A stretch of DNA of 47,829 nucleotides from Teratosphaeria epicoccoides (GCA_021401465.1 JADDMT010000179.1:1-47829), one strand, 5' to 3'. Counted from the first letter of the stretch, positions 32,501-43,545 are shown. Notes: generated from the letters alone by a model not told the origin. Numbers and translations: made by a program.

Positions 32501-33494
32501 GAACTACATTGCTCCTTGTAGGCGGTCCTGTAATTCTAAGAGCAAAGGAAGCGGATAACTATTCTTTATTGTGATGTCGTTTAGTCTACGATAATCTACG
32601 TAGAGTCGCTAGTTATCTTCTCCCTTAGGCATAAACAGGATCGGATATCTAGCTAGGGACTACAACTCGCGGATAAAGCCTTTCTAGAGGTTGTCTTCTA
32701 GGTATTTCCGGAGAATCTCTAGTTTAGCTGCTAATAATAGGCGAACTAATTGCGTCGTTAGTGTCTTGCTAGGGAGTAAGGGTATCCTATAGTCCTACTC
32801 CTAGTGTTCTAGCAGAGCTTCTTAGTCAGGTTCTTCCTTGAAAAGAGTAGCGAACTCTTTATACTTATTAGGAACTATGAATTCGACCTTGACTTCTAAT
32901 TGCGTTGCTTTAACCTATAGGACGTATACTTCCTGTTCTAGATCCTTGATAGCAGCTACTATCTTGCTTGAAGTCATAACACATATTTCGATCTTGCCTG
33001 GTACGTCATGCACTACAGGTAGAGGTATCGATCTTAAGAGTTCTAGGAACTAGATCCTCTCATTCTTCTAGTCGATATAGGGGTTAGCGTTTCTTAGCCA
33101 TGGCAACCCTAGTACTACATCTGAGCCTAGTAACTCCGTGATGTCAAACTAGAGCATCTCTTAGTAGCGTCCTATCCGCAGAGGCATTATCTTAGTCTCT
33201 TTGTTAACTATTCCTTAGTTGTACGTAACCGGCTTTCTATTAATCGCTTGTAGCGAGAAAGCATTCGTCTTTGCCTGTAGCTTTATCCTAGCTGTCCTAG
33301 CGAACTTAGGCATCATGAAGATTCTAGTACATCCTGAATCTATTAAGGCCCTAGCTAGCGTCTTGTTAATATGCACCTATACTCTAAGGTTGTTCGCGTA
33401 TCTGGCGCTAATCGCGGCACATTGTTATAGCCCTATCTAGTCTGTCCGTAGGTCTAATTCTAGCGGACCTTGTTGTTTCCTAAATAACTGTCTT
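29518..33494 (-). pseudogene. Family G pol, minus copy, with RT deletion and nested family X copy
   Basis: Collinear with pol at 20,098-23,635, reading leftwards: protease with ALIDSGCT intact near 33,340, RT, RNase H, integrase and chromodomain. Between 31,607 and 32,367 a family X element sits where 322 bp of RT (equivalent to 21,225-21,546, including the YLDD motif) is absent. Integrase C-terminal and chromodomain segments stay open over longer runs here than in the plus copy (29,737-29,931). Non-functional. Confidence 0.88.
31607..32367 (-). mobile_element. Family X miniature LTR element (TRIM-like), copy 1, 761 bp
   Basis: Two 242 bp direct repeats (31607-31848 and 32126-32367) flank 277 bp of non-coding DNA. 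The ends are TGATA...TATCA (first copy TAATA by one G-to-A). On the minus strand the polypurine tract AGGGAGAGGGGATAA lies just before the 3' LTR, which fixes orientation. There is no coding capacity. Each LTR holds a tandem pair of about 59 bp units containing the palindrome GTCACGTGAC. The sequence is clearly less RIP-mutated than its surroundings. No matching target duplication is present, and 322 bp of the host RT is missing at the site. Confidence 0.8.
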
Positions 33495-35941
33495 TATAGA
33501 CTAGTTCAGGGATCATGCGGTCTTGGCTTCTTCTCTAAGCGTTACTGTTTTCTGGCCTAAGAGGTCGTTCTCGTTCTTGGCCTTGCTATTCCTACGTGTT
33601 TCTTGTGTACTCTATCTTTAAGTAGTAGACTCGGAGTTATAGCGCTCGTGAAATCTAAATACCTTTGTAGGTTAGGTAGCCTCCCTAGGGCGTAAACTCT
33701 ACCCTAAACAGTATAATTTCTTAGACAACTTTCTGATGCGCGTGAGGTTAAGCTACGACTAGTAGTCTCCTTAGGTGTCATTGCATATAGTCGGCTAGTT
33801 CGTCATACTAAAGCTAGTCGACATGTTGTACTCTATTAATCCATAGGTAAGCTTAAGCCTACTAGTTCTGTATAATTCGGATAATATCGAGCCTAATGTC
33901 ATGTAGCGGCATAGCCTATTACTCTATGCTCTCGTCTTCCTTAGAATCAGGAATAATAGCTTCGACAATCTTGTAGTTATCGTCTAAACCTTCTTCTTCT
34001 CCTTCTAGCTCCTGTTGCCTTAGGACTATTACACTAGAAGGTATACCCCTTAGCGTACAGATCGACTATGCCTTCTTTCGGCTAGGGTACTATCTAGAAC
34101 TATCTTTATTACTTATGTGAATTTAACAATTGTCATTATAGCACATAGTCTAAGTAAGTGCGGCATAGCCTAGTTCTCGAGTAGTAGTAGCCTTTTGCTT
34201 AGGTGCTGTTATTGTCGCGTGAGCCTGCTCTATCCTAGGCGGCTCTTGTCGTTACTTCTTAGCAAAACATTCGCAGGCAAAATGTCCTTTCTTTCTACAG
34301 TTATAGCACTTGAGATTACTCTTGTCAAATGGCTTCTTTAGACTATTCTAGGGAGGAGAGCCCTTCTGTGGCTTTCCTTAGGGTCTATTCCTTAGACGCC
34401 TCTTAGTCGCATCTAACTCTATAGGTTAGAGACTATAGTAATTGCTTCGCTATTTTAGTGCTAATTATTAGACCTTATAGTTAGCCTGTACTAGCTTGCA
34501 ATTTCTATGTTGTCATTCTTGCTGTCATTCCTAGATGCGATTATTAATTCTAATCGCAAGATTGCTTATTTCCTTGAATGTCGTTAGCTAATCTCCTTAG
34601 GTAATTTTGTCTTTAACTGTCTCCTTTAGTCTCTAGTAGAACTAAGTAGCTAAAGCATTATCATTCTAGTCGACTTAAGCAGAGAGGGTAATATGCCAGA
34701 CGTATAGGCGCGAGCCGCAGGCTTAGTGTCACGTGACCTTGCGGATATTTCTTAGGTTGTAGTGTGTGTGCATATGTAGCCGACTATAATCAGCCCTGTT
34801 ACAGGACTAATTACTAAGCCTTTTAGCTATGTAGGGTAGTAGTAAAAGGTCGGCACACCTTCCCTATCAAGAGTAATTAGTCCTGTATAGTCGGACCTAA
34901 GCGATCTTTTCGCTTAGATCCCTAGCTAAGAGTACGGGGTATCTGCGGATGCTAACTAGCTCGGGGTAACATATGCCTGACTATGCGGGGTGAAACTGCC
35001 GCTAAGTCATGTGTCTATAGAGAGTTAGCCGCCTCCCTCTAAGTCATGAGTCTATGTAGACCCCCCTGCCTCTAAGTCATTTAATAGTACGCCATTTAGT
35101 TTAGTGGAACTAAGGGTGTCCCCCTTAGGGAGAGGGGATAATAATATGCTAGACGTACAGGCGCGAGCTGTAGGCTTGGCGTCACATGACCTCGCGGATG
35201 TTTAAGATGCCAGACATACAGGTGCTAGCCGCAGGCTTGGCATCACGTGACCTCGCGGATATTTCTCGGGTTATAGTGTGTGTGCATATGTAGCTAACTG
35301 TAATCAGCCCTGTTACAGGACTAATTACTAAGCCTTTTAGCCATGTAGGGTAGTAGTAAAAGGTTAGCATACCTTCCCTATTAGAGGGTCTAAAAGTCCG
35401 CATAGTACTTAATAGCGGAACCCTTCTACTAGATTCCTAGGAGAGCTCTCTTAGCCTCTTGTTACTTATTACTAAGCCTAAAAGCTTCGTGTAACACCTT
35501 AAACAAAGACTTGTCTAAGTTAAGAATCTCCCTAGTTGTTGTCTTCCTAGCTTTGACGTTACTAACATGATCCAGATAATCTGTTAGATAAGGCTAGATA
35601 AACTTAAACACTAGTCCCTTTAGGTAAGAGACAATGTACATTATACACTTATAATGTGTTATAAACTATTCTATATCTACGTTAAATGCTAACTAGCATT
35701 ATAGGATAAACATCTTAACTTAAGATTGTTGTCCTGTAAACTCTATAGGGCTTCCTATCTTAAAGCTGTTATTGCTATGTCTATTCCTAGTAGTTAAACC
35801 TGCGACAGATGCTAGAGCCATCTCGCTAAGGTAAATGGATTTAAGCTACTATGTAATTTAAGGTATAGTAGTAACTTGTTCTTATAGTGTTAGTTAACTG
35901 ACACTAGAAGTTAAACTAATAGCTAAAGAACTACTTAACAT
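33357..35941 (-). pseudogene. Family G gag, minus copy, split by a family X insertion
   Basis: The frame begins at the complement of 35,941 (ATG followed by the Ser-rich N-terminus) and contains the zinc knuckle near 34,308-34,270 (KCYNCRKKGHFACECF). It is interrupted at 34,689-35,383 by a family X element with a perfect GAGGG duplication. Numerous TAG/TAA codons are present as in the plus copy. Confidence 0.82.
34689..35383 (+). mobile_element. Family X miniature LTR element, copy 2, 695 bp, with GAGGG target duplication
   Basis: The 5' LTR (34689-34869, 181 bp) has only one of the 59 bp units and the 3' LTR (35142-35383, 242 bp) has two. The 272 bp interior is non-coding and ends in the polypurine tract TTAGGGAGAGGGGATAA before the 3' LTR. 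GAGGG occurs at 34684-34688 and 35384-35388. The surrounding gag is continuous once the element and one repeat are removed, proving a clean integrase-type insertion. Mobilisation must have relied on another element's proteins. Confidence 0.9.
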
Positions 35942-36000
35942 AGGCATATGTTAAGCGCTTAACAAGTCCCCTAATGCTTCCTTAGAAGTAGTACTTAAAA

Positions 36001-36440
36001 TGTCATAAGGGTAGGTGCTAATAGCAGGAAGGTAACTAGGTATTAGACTCGTAGAGCTATGAAGAATATCGACAATAGTAATTGTCCTTGTAACTAACTA
36101 TCCCCTAGGGAAAGGGAATTAAATTAAGCACGAAGCTCCTAACTACCTGTCCTAAAGCTATCCCTATATACTAGAGAGACAGAGTAGCTCTGTTAGATCT
36201 GTTAACAGACCTAATAGATCTATGTCTGTAGATCTGTAGACTAACCCTATAGATCTAAGGGTCTGTTATCCTATGATAGATCCCTTCTCCCTGTAGGCCT
36301 GTAGATCTATAGACTAACCCTACAGATCTAGGGATCTGTCCTTACGTAATAGATCCTTTCTCCTATAACTATGCTTATAACTCATAGTACTTAGGACCCT
36401 TATAATCCTGAAACCTACAGTACTCCTAACACTCATGACA
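36001..36440 (-). repeat. Family G LTR 'f' (440 bp)
   Basis: Reads TGTCATAAGG...CATGACA on the plus strand. No 30 bp duplication. The bases just left of it (inside the element) are the primer site complement, partly mutated. The bases just right are TTAAT, which match GTCAA beside LTR 'd' (read in the same sense) except for two transitions. Confidence 0.9.
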
Positions 36441-38804
36441 TTAATGTAGTAGTAGTAGACGTACTGCTAGTATACTACTAGCATTTAGTAGTCGTCAAGT
36501 ACATACGAACAGACAAGATAATTAGTGTTAAGCATATACTCTATTAGATAAGGCGCTTGTATAGTCGCTATCTAAAACAATACCGCTCGTACACGACTAC
36601 TAGCATTACTCTATTACAAGATTGCAGTTAAACCCTAATTAATCTGTCATCTTACGCTAGCCTGTGTAGCCTGCATAATTCTATGCCTCTCTACTTGCCC
36701 CGACCCTTGCGCATGATATTAATGAAGTCGTTACTAGTCTGCTAACAGTTTATAGTCTATTCTCTAAATTAGCTCTATAGCGTAACCTAGTAAAATCTCA
36801 TTGCCTCTGTGAATTACGCTAACTGCATTAATCTAGTGCGACTAACCCTACTACAGGCTTGCCTAGTCGACTGCTGTTTGAAGTTGTTATCTATTATTAT
36901 GATAGCGTTAGCAGGTACAAGAGTTATACTACTCTTAAGTTTGTTTATAGTCAATATAAGCAACTAAGGGTTGTCTTAGTAGCCTTTAACGATAGGATTA
37001 GTAGTCACAAAGTCCTCTATAATCATGGCCTTATCTTTTGACCTGTAATCTAGCCTAATAAACCTAGCTATCTTGTTAAATCTGCCTAGGATGTAACTAT
37101 TCCCTACTGCCTACTAGAGATACTAGTTAAAGTTAGTACATATTAGGCAGGGAAACGGTTACCTTGCGCGTATAGGCTTAAGTATCCTGTTCCTATATAC
37201 GTGTCTTAAGTGCTATAATCATTAGGACCTTAGCGTCTAGATTATGCCTGCTATAGATAGTGTCGTAGCGGACTAGAAGATAGACAATACGGCGTCGCAT
37301 ATACGACAGCTACGGCTATAGCGATAAGATGCGAAAAGCGTGGAAGGGTCTGCCGCATCTTTCATCTAAAGTTAGCTAAGAGACTAACGAGTATAAACAA
37401 CGCGTGTTTCGATAATCCTGATATCTATAATTTAAACAGACACGATATAGGCATAGCCTAAACAATGAGTATGCGTGTTCCTTAACAAGAACCTCTAAGA
37501 CCTAGCGCGGCATAATTTACAAACCTAAGGCGCTATAGTAGTAGAGTATAGGCATGATCGAAGTAGGCCTTACACTTTAACATGACAATTACCTACGCCT
37601 GTACGCTGCGTTAGAAGAATAGATGGAGTAGCTTAGCCTACTTAGCCGAATTACGCGGTTAATAGCAGCGAAGGAGCGCATGTTCTAGGAAACAAGCGCC
37701 TTCTTTAGTAGTAGCAGGGAATTGCAATTTAAATTCCTAGTAATAGTAGAGGCGTTACAGACACGAGTAGGGGAGGTTAGTTTTCGGCATTTACTATACA
37801 AGATATCGTCAAACTATTAGTAGCAGACAGTCTAGAAGTTAATAATTACCTAGGGTTAACATGAAAGTAGTATGGCTATTATGGTTTAAACGTAGCTTAA
37901 AGGCCTTTAGAATAATACGTACAGGATATTCTCTCGTATGTAGAACGAATCTCGCTACTATATACGCAGGATCTACTATAGAGTAACTACCTCTATTAGG
38001 CTATGTCATATAGGCAGACGTGCTATATAGCGCGGATGTTTTGTAGTACCTATACTAGCTATTAATAAAGAATTAATGCTAACTGAGGCTAGTTCTACTA
38101 GCGGTGTTTTAATAGCATACTACTAGCAAGCTAAAAGTACCGCTAGCTAATAGGGAAGCGTAGTTTCAGGGGTAGCCAAATTAAGATGACACTCGCGTAT
38201 TACAAGATACTATAAACATTACATCCTCTCTTTCTTCTGCATTAATAGACGCTACGTAGCTACATTAGATAGTAACTCGTAGTATGTGCATATTTACATG
38301 CTATAGATATTATCCTTTACTGACATGCTACTAGACCTACACGACTAAGAAGGATATACCGCGCTCTGTTCTCTGCTAATCCTTTAAGTTACGTCCTTCT
38401 TTGATTATGCCTTTAAAGAAAGACAGACAATAGAGGTCACGTTCTACGTCATCTAGTAGCAGTTCGAATTATAATCTAGCGAATGATTTAGAAGACCTGC
38501 TAAGTAACGATAGCAATAGTGTAGACAACAACAACAAGGGGATAGCTAACTAGGAGCATGAGGATTTTATAGTGCCTAAAGCCTATACGAAGGCGACTAA
38601 TGTAAGAAGTAATCTGTATATAGCGGCTATACTAACATGCATACAGACGATAACGTACTAGTCACAAAGAGACTAGACATATAAGCGGTTATCCTTACCG
38701 CTAAGGCGGAATTAGCCGTACAAGAGGCCTCGGTTATTGTCTCGCGACACGCGACGAGATAGTAGCAAATCTAAGAGTAACAGGGTAAAGACATAGTAGC
38801 TAAG
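36441..38804 (+). pseudogene. Degenerate region with unassigned frames
   Basis: I could not identify this 2.4 kb. A plus-strand frame from about 37,554 to 38,190 keeps reading with only TAG/TAA breaks (MIEVGLTL, then LRLYAALEE, RITRLIAAKERMF, ELQFKFLVIVEALQTRVGEV). Another frame around 38,407-38,800 starts MPLKKDRQ and is Ser/Asn/Asp rich. A third (36,859-37,041) stays open for 60 codons. The same mutation pattern as in the transposons suggests a further repeat family, but I recognise no domain. Confidence 0.35.
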
Positions 38805-39984
38805 TAATATAGATGTATATGCTATATGATATGAAAATATCTCGTAGTGTGACAGAGTAATCCGACCTTTTAGTAGGTATAAGACAGCGCTGCTTTCTGC
38901 TTATCGCAGAGGTAGCGCTAAGGGTGCTTATAACCCCCGACGCTCCTTAATTAGGGAAAGCATGTCCGAGCCTAACCCTGTAGGGGTACCGTAGGGTTAG
39001 CGACATAGGGGCGTCCTACGTCGACAACTGATCCTACTTAGACGACATATAAGCTAACGTATGTACGAAGGACCCCCTTGCCATATGTGGCAGGGTCACT
39101 ACATGCTAAGGGCGGCCATTAGAACCCATGCAGTTCTAATAGCCCCCTAGTATTAACCGTATCACTGCCCCTCCTCCTATGAGGATGTCCCTAGCCTTAC
39201 TAAGTAACGCATGCGGAACATATAGGGTACGGGATGTAGCACGCTTATACTACGTAAGGGTAAATAGGTAGATAGCCTACGTAACATATGTCATGCGTAT
39301 ACCTTAACACCTTCGTAGTAAGTACAGGGCGGAGGCTGCTAACTCAGGCGGGTTTTAATCCGTTACATGTTAGGCGGCTTCGTAACACCTTCGCTTTACA
39401 TGCAGATCAAGATATCAGGAAACTATAAGTATGTACTTCGGTTAATCCTTGAAATTATAGGGCGAGCATGCGCGCTAGCCTTGCTAAGTAGCTTGGCTGT
39501 CCCTATTTAGTCGTGACCGTGAAGAACGTGTTGCAGAACCTTAGGGTAGTAGGAAAGTACGTAGACGCTCTACGCGCGCCGCTCGAAACAGTAGGAGCGC
39601 GCTCCTAGCGCGGGCCTCGCCACATGATACAGTTGATACTAGGGGGCCATTAGAACCGCATAGGTTCTAATAGCCGCCCTTAGCATGTAGTGACCCTGCT
39701 ACATATAGTAAGGGGGTCCTTCGTACATACGTTAGCTCGTATGTCGTCTAAGTAGGATTAGTTGTCGACGTAGGACGCCCCTATGTCGCTAACCCTACGG
39801 TACCCCTGTAGGGTTAGGCTCAGACATGCTTTCCCTAAGTAAGGAGTGTCAGGGGTTATAAGCACCCTTAGCGCTACCTCTGCAATAAGCAGAAAGCAGC
39901 GCTGTCTTATACCTACTAAAAGGTCGGATTACTCTGTTACACTACAAGATATTTTCATATCATATAGCATATACATCTATATTA
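38805..39984. repeat. 1,180 bp element with 359 bp terminal inverted repeats, built from a family Y terminal unit
   Basis: The left arm (38805-39163) and right arm (39626-39984) are inverted copies of equal length, with a 462 bp centre. The left arm plus centre (821 bp) matches 42726-43546 without length change. The outer ends are TAATATAGATG and its complement (TGATATAG in the other copy). Inner short palindromes flank a GAACC...GGTTC core. There is no coding capacity. Either this is a foldback-type non-autonomous element, or a family Y LTR followed by an inverted LTR fragment. The second reading is favoured because the 42,726 copy stops at the centre/right-arm junction. No target duplication was found. 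Confidence 0.75.
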
Positions 39985-40353
39985 GTTCTGCTTTCTCCCC
40001 CCTGCTTTGCAGTCTAGTAGAGAATACTACGATATGTCTAGAGTACTACGAACTTGCAACTAACGCGTAGTAAGTGCCATCCTAAGCGCCCGCGACAGCG
40101 AAGCTAGCCTGAGTAACTAGCCCGCAGGAGTACCTGCTACGAGCAACACCGCATTAAGCGACAGTTCCGCTAGAGGCTAATTACGCGGCAGACTAGGCAA
40201 TAGACCCCCTGCATAGGAACCGCAACTAACCTTGACTATCGACCTAGCCCTTGTAGCCATGATTGTCGATTAGGTCGCGAACTACCTTGCGAACTAGAGC
40301 TAGAGCCGCACTGCTCCTAGTAGCGACAACGGCAAGGACGACGAAGACGCTAC
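39985..40353. other. Degenerate DNA between repeats
   Basis: GC-richer than the RIP-like core, with broken frames and no recognisable domain. It could be the continuation of the unassigned element at 36,441-38,804 across the insertion at 38,805. Confidence 0.35.
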
Positions 40354-40595
40354 TAATATGCTAGACGTACGGGCGCTAGCCGCAGGCTTGGCGTCACATG
40401 ACCTCGCGGATATCTGAGATGCCAGACGTACGGGTGCTAGCCGCAGGCTTGGCGTCACGTGACCTCGCGGATGTTTCTTGGGTTGCAGTGTGTGTGTATA
40501 TGTAGCCGACCGTAATCAGCCCTGTCACAGGACTGATTACTAAGCCTTTTGGCCATGTGGGGTAGTAGTGAAAGGTCGGCACACCTTCCCTATTA
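40354..40595 (+). repeat. Family X solo LTR with near-perfect target duplication
   Basis: One 242 bp LTR (TAATATGC...CCCTATTA) with both 59 bp units. The flanking 5-mers are GCTAC (40349-40353) and GCTGC (40596-40600), identical except for one G/A transition. This is the product expected from LTR-LTR recombination of a full element. Confidence 0.85.
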
Positions 40596-40605
40596 GCTGC
40601 TATGA

Positions 40606-41095
40606 TGTCATGAGTGTCAGGAGTACTGTCCGGAGTACTGTAGGATACAGGATCATGTAGGTCCTAAGTGCTATGAGTCATAGTACTGTCATAGGAGTAC
40701 TATAAGTCATAGGCATAGTCATGGAAGAAAGGATCTGTCACGTGAGGACAGATCCCCGGATCTGTAGGGTTAGTCTACAGATCTATAGGCCTACAAGGAA
40801 GAAGGGATCTGTCACGTGATGACAGACCCTTAGATCTGTGGGGTTAGTCTACAGATCTACAGACACGGATCTATCGGGTCTGTCGACAGATCTAACAGAG
40901 CTGCTCTGTCGCTCTCTAGTATATAGGGATAGCTTTAGGACAGGCAGTTAGGAGCTTCGTGCTTAATCTTAATTCAATCCTCTCTTGCTTAGAGGAGAGT
41001 CAGTTACAAGGTTAACTGCCATTGTCGATATTCTTCACAGCTCCCGAGTCTAACACCTAGTCACCTTCCTGCTATCGGCACCTACCCTTATGACA
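40606..41095 (+). repeat. Family G LTR 'g' (490 bp)
   Basis: TGTCATGAG...ATGACA, the longest and most divergent LTR of the family in this window, with an independent duplication and a changed segment near 40,968-40,990 (AATCCTCTCTTGCTTAGAGG). It has TATATAGGG followed by GTGCTTAAT as in the others. Confidence 0.88.
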
Positions 41096-41154
41096 TTTTG
41101 AGCACTACTTCTAGGGAAGCATCAGGAGACTCGGCGAGCGCTTGACATACGCCT

Positions 41155-42725
41155 ATGTCAAGTAGTTCTTTAACTGTCAGTTTAAGCTCTAGCGACAGTT
41201 AACCGATACCACGAGAACAAGTTGCCGCTATACCTTAAATCACGTAGTAGCTCGAATCCATTCACCTTAGCGAGATAGCTCTAGCATCCGTCGCAGGTTC
41301 AACTACTAGGAATGGACACGGCAACAACGGCTTCAAGATAGGAAGCCCTACAGAGTTCACAGGACAATAATCTCAAGTCGAGATGTTTATCCTACAATGC
41401 TAGTTAGCATTTAACGTGGATACGGAACGGTTTACGACACATCATAAGCGAATGATGTACATTATCTCTTACCTGAAGGGACTGGCGTTCGAGTTTATCT
41501 AGCCTCATCTAACGGATTATCTAGATCACGTCAGCAGCGCCGAAGCCAGGAAGACGACGACTAGGGAGATTCTTAACTCAGACAAGTCTTTGTTTAAGGC
41601 ATTACGCGAAGCGTTCAGGCTCGGTAATAAGTAACAAGAGGCCGAAAGAGCTCTCCTAGGAATCTAGCAGAAGGGTTCCGCCACGAAGTACCGCGCGGAC
41701 TTTTAGACCCTCTCTGCTCGAGTCGACTAGAATGATAACGCTTTAGCCGCTTAGTTCTACTAGGGACTAAAGGAGACGGTTAAAGATGAAATTGCCCGAG
41801 GAGATCGGCTAACGACATTCAAGGAAATGAGCGATCTCGCGATTAGAATCGATAATCGCATCTAGGAACGACAGCAAGAACGACAACATGGAAATCGCAA
41901 GCTGGCGCAGGCTAACCATAAGGTCTAACGATTAGCACCGAAATGGCGAAGCGATTACTACAGTCTCTAACCTATGGAGTTAGATGCGACTAAGGGGCGT
42001 CCGAGGAATAGACCCCGAGGAAAGCCGCGGAAGGGCTCTCCTCCCTAGAATGGTCTGAAGAAGCCATTCGACAAGAGTAATCTCGAGTGCCACAACTGCG
42101 GAAAGAAAGGACACTTTTCCCGCGAATGTTTTGCTAAGAAGCAACGACAAGAGCTGCCTAGGATAGAGCAGGCTCGCGCGACAACGACGGCACCTAAGCA
42201 AAAGGTCGCCGCTACTCGAGAACCGGACCATGCCGCACTTACTTGGACTGCGTGCTACGACGACGATTGTCGAATTCACAAGAGTGATAAAGATGGTTCC
42301 GGATAGTACCCTAGCCGAAACAAGGCACAGTCGATCTGTGCGCTAAGGGGTACACCTTCTAGTACGACAGTCCTGAGAGAACAGGAACTAGAAGAAGAAG
42401 AAGAAGGTTCGGACGACAACTACGAGCTTGTCGAAGCCGTCATTCCTGATTCCGAGGAAGACGAGAGCATAGAGCGATAGGCTATGCCGCCACATGACAT
42501 CAGACTCGACATTATCCGGATCATACAGAACTAGTAGGCTTAGACTTGCCCATGGATTAATGGAGTACAACACGTCGACTAGCTTCAGTATGACGAACTA
42601 GCCGACCGTATGCGACGACACCTAAGGAGACTACTAGTCGTAGCTTAACCTCATGCGCATCAGAAAGTTGTCCAAGAAATTGTACCGTTCGGGGTAGAGT
42701 TCACGCCCTAGGGAGGCTACCTAAC
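41155..42725 (+). pseudogene. Family G gag, least mutated copy, truncated at 3' end
   Basis: The same frame as 18,351-19,923. The intact CCHC knuckle reads ECHNCGKKGHFSRECF near 42,085-42,130, followed by KKQRQELPRIEQARAT, an acidic EEEEEGSDDNYE segment and GVEFTP. Stops are TAG plus a few TAA, with no TGA in the parts I read. Compared with 18,351-19,923, sites that differ are mainly C here and T there, or G here and A there, so this copy shows the pre-mutation state. It is cut at 42,725 by family Y. Confidence 0.85.
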
Positions 42726-43545
42726 TGATATAGATGTATGTGCTATATGATATGAAAATATCTCGCAGTGTGACAGAGTAATCCGACCTTTTAGTAGGTA
42801 CAAGACAGCGCTGCTTTCTGCTTATCGCAGAGGTGGCGCTAAGGGTGCTTATAACCCCCGACGCTCCTCAATTAGGGAAAGCATGTCCGAGCCTAACCCC
42901 GTAGGGGTACCGTAGGGTCAGCGACGTAGGGGCGTCCTACGTCGACAACTGATCCTACTCGGACGACATACAAGCCAACGTATGTACGAAGGACCCCCTT
43001 GCCATATGTAGCAGGGTCACTACATGCCAAGGGCGGCCATTAGAACCCATGCGGTTCAAATGGTCCCCTAGTATCAACTGTATCACTACCCCTCCTCCTA
43101 TGAGGATGTCCCTAGCCTTACTAAGTGACGCACGCGGAACATATAGGGTACAGGATGTGGCACGCTTACACTGCGCAAGGGTGAATAGGTAGATAGCCTG
43201 CGTAACATGTGTCATGCGTACACCTTAACACCTTCGCAGCGAGTACGGGGCGGAGGCTGCTAACTCGGGCGGGTTTTAATCTGTTACATGTTAGGCGGCT
43301 TCGCAACACCTTCGCTTTACATGCGGATCGAGATATCAGGAAACCACGAGTACGTACTTTAGTCAATCCTTGAAATTATAGGGCGAGCATGCGCGCCGGC
43401 CTCGCCAAGTAGCTTGGCCGTCCCTATTTAGTCGTGACCGTGAAGAACGTGTCGCAGAACCTCGGGGTAGTAGGAAAGTACGCGGACGCTCTGCGCGCGC
43501 CGCTCGAAACGGCAGGAGCGCGCTCCTGGCGCGGGCCTCGTCACA
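42726..43545 (-). repeat. Family Y terminal unit, probable 3' LTR (820 bp)
   Basis: Plus-strand ends TGATATAG...GTCACA. The same unit occurs at 38,805-39,625 with no length difference. It contains short palindromes (for example GGGCGGCCATTAGAACC and its partner) and no coding sequence. Open frames on its minus strand are lineage noise. Confidence 0.6.

Larger units (their letters stand above)
28352..36440 (-). mobile_element. Family G Ty3/gypsy chromovirus, full length, carrying two family X insertions (8,089 bp)
   Basis: The mirror-image partner of the element at 17,821. On the minus strand the order is LTR 'f' (36440-36001), gag, pol, antisense gene, polypurine tract (28823-28838), LTR 'e' (28822-28352). 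The extra length comes from a 695 bp family X insertion in gag and a 761 bp family X copy replacing 322 bp of RT. Coding regions are otherwise collinear with the plus copy and broken by TAG/TAA. Flanks (CTAGT after 'e' in element orientation, ATTAA before 'f') do not match each other but match those of the other element. Confidence 0.9.
40606..42725 (+). mobile_element. Family G element, 5' part only, cut by family Y
   Basis: LTR 'g' (40606-41095, 490 bp, with its own extra duplication near CATAGTACTGTCATAGGAGTAC), the primer site TTTTGAGCACTAC and gag, ending abruptly at 42,725 where the family Y terminus TGATATAG begins. Everything 3' of that point would lie beyond family Y outside the window. 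Confidence 0.85.
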
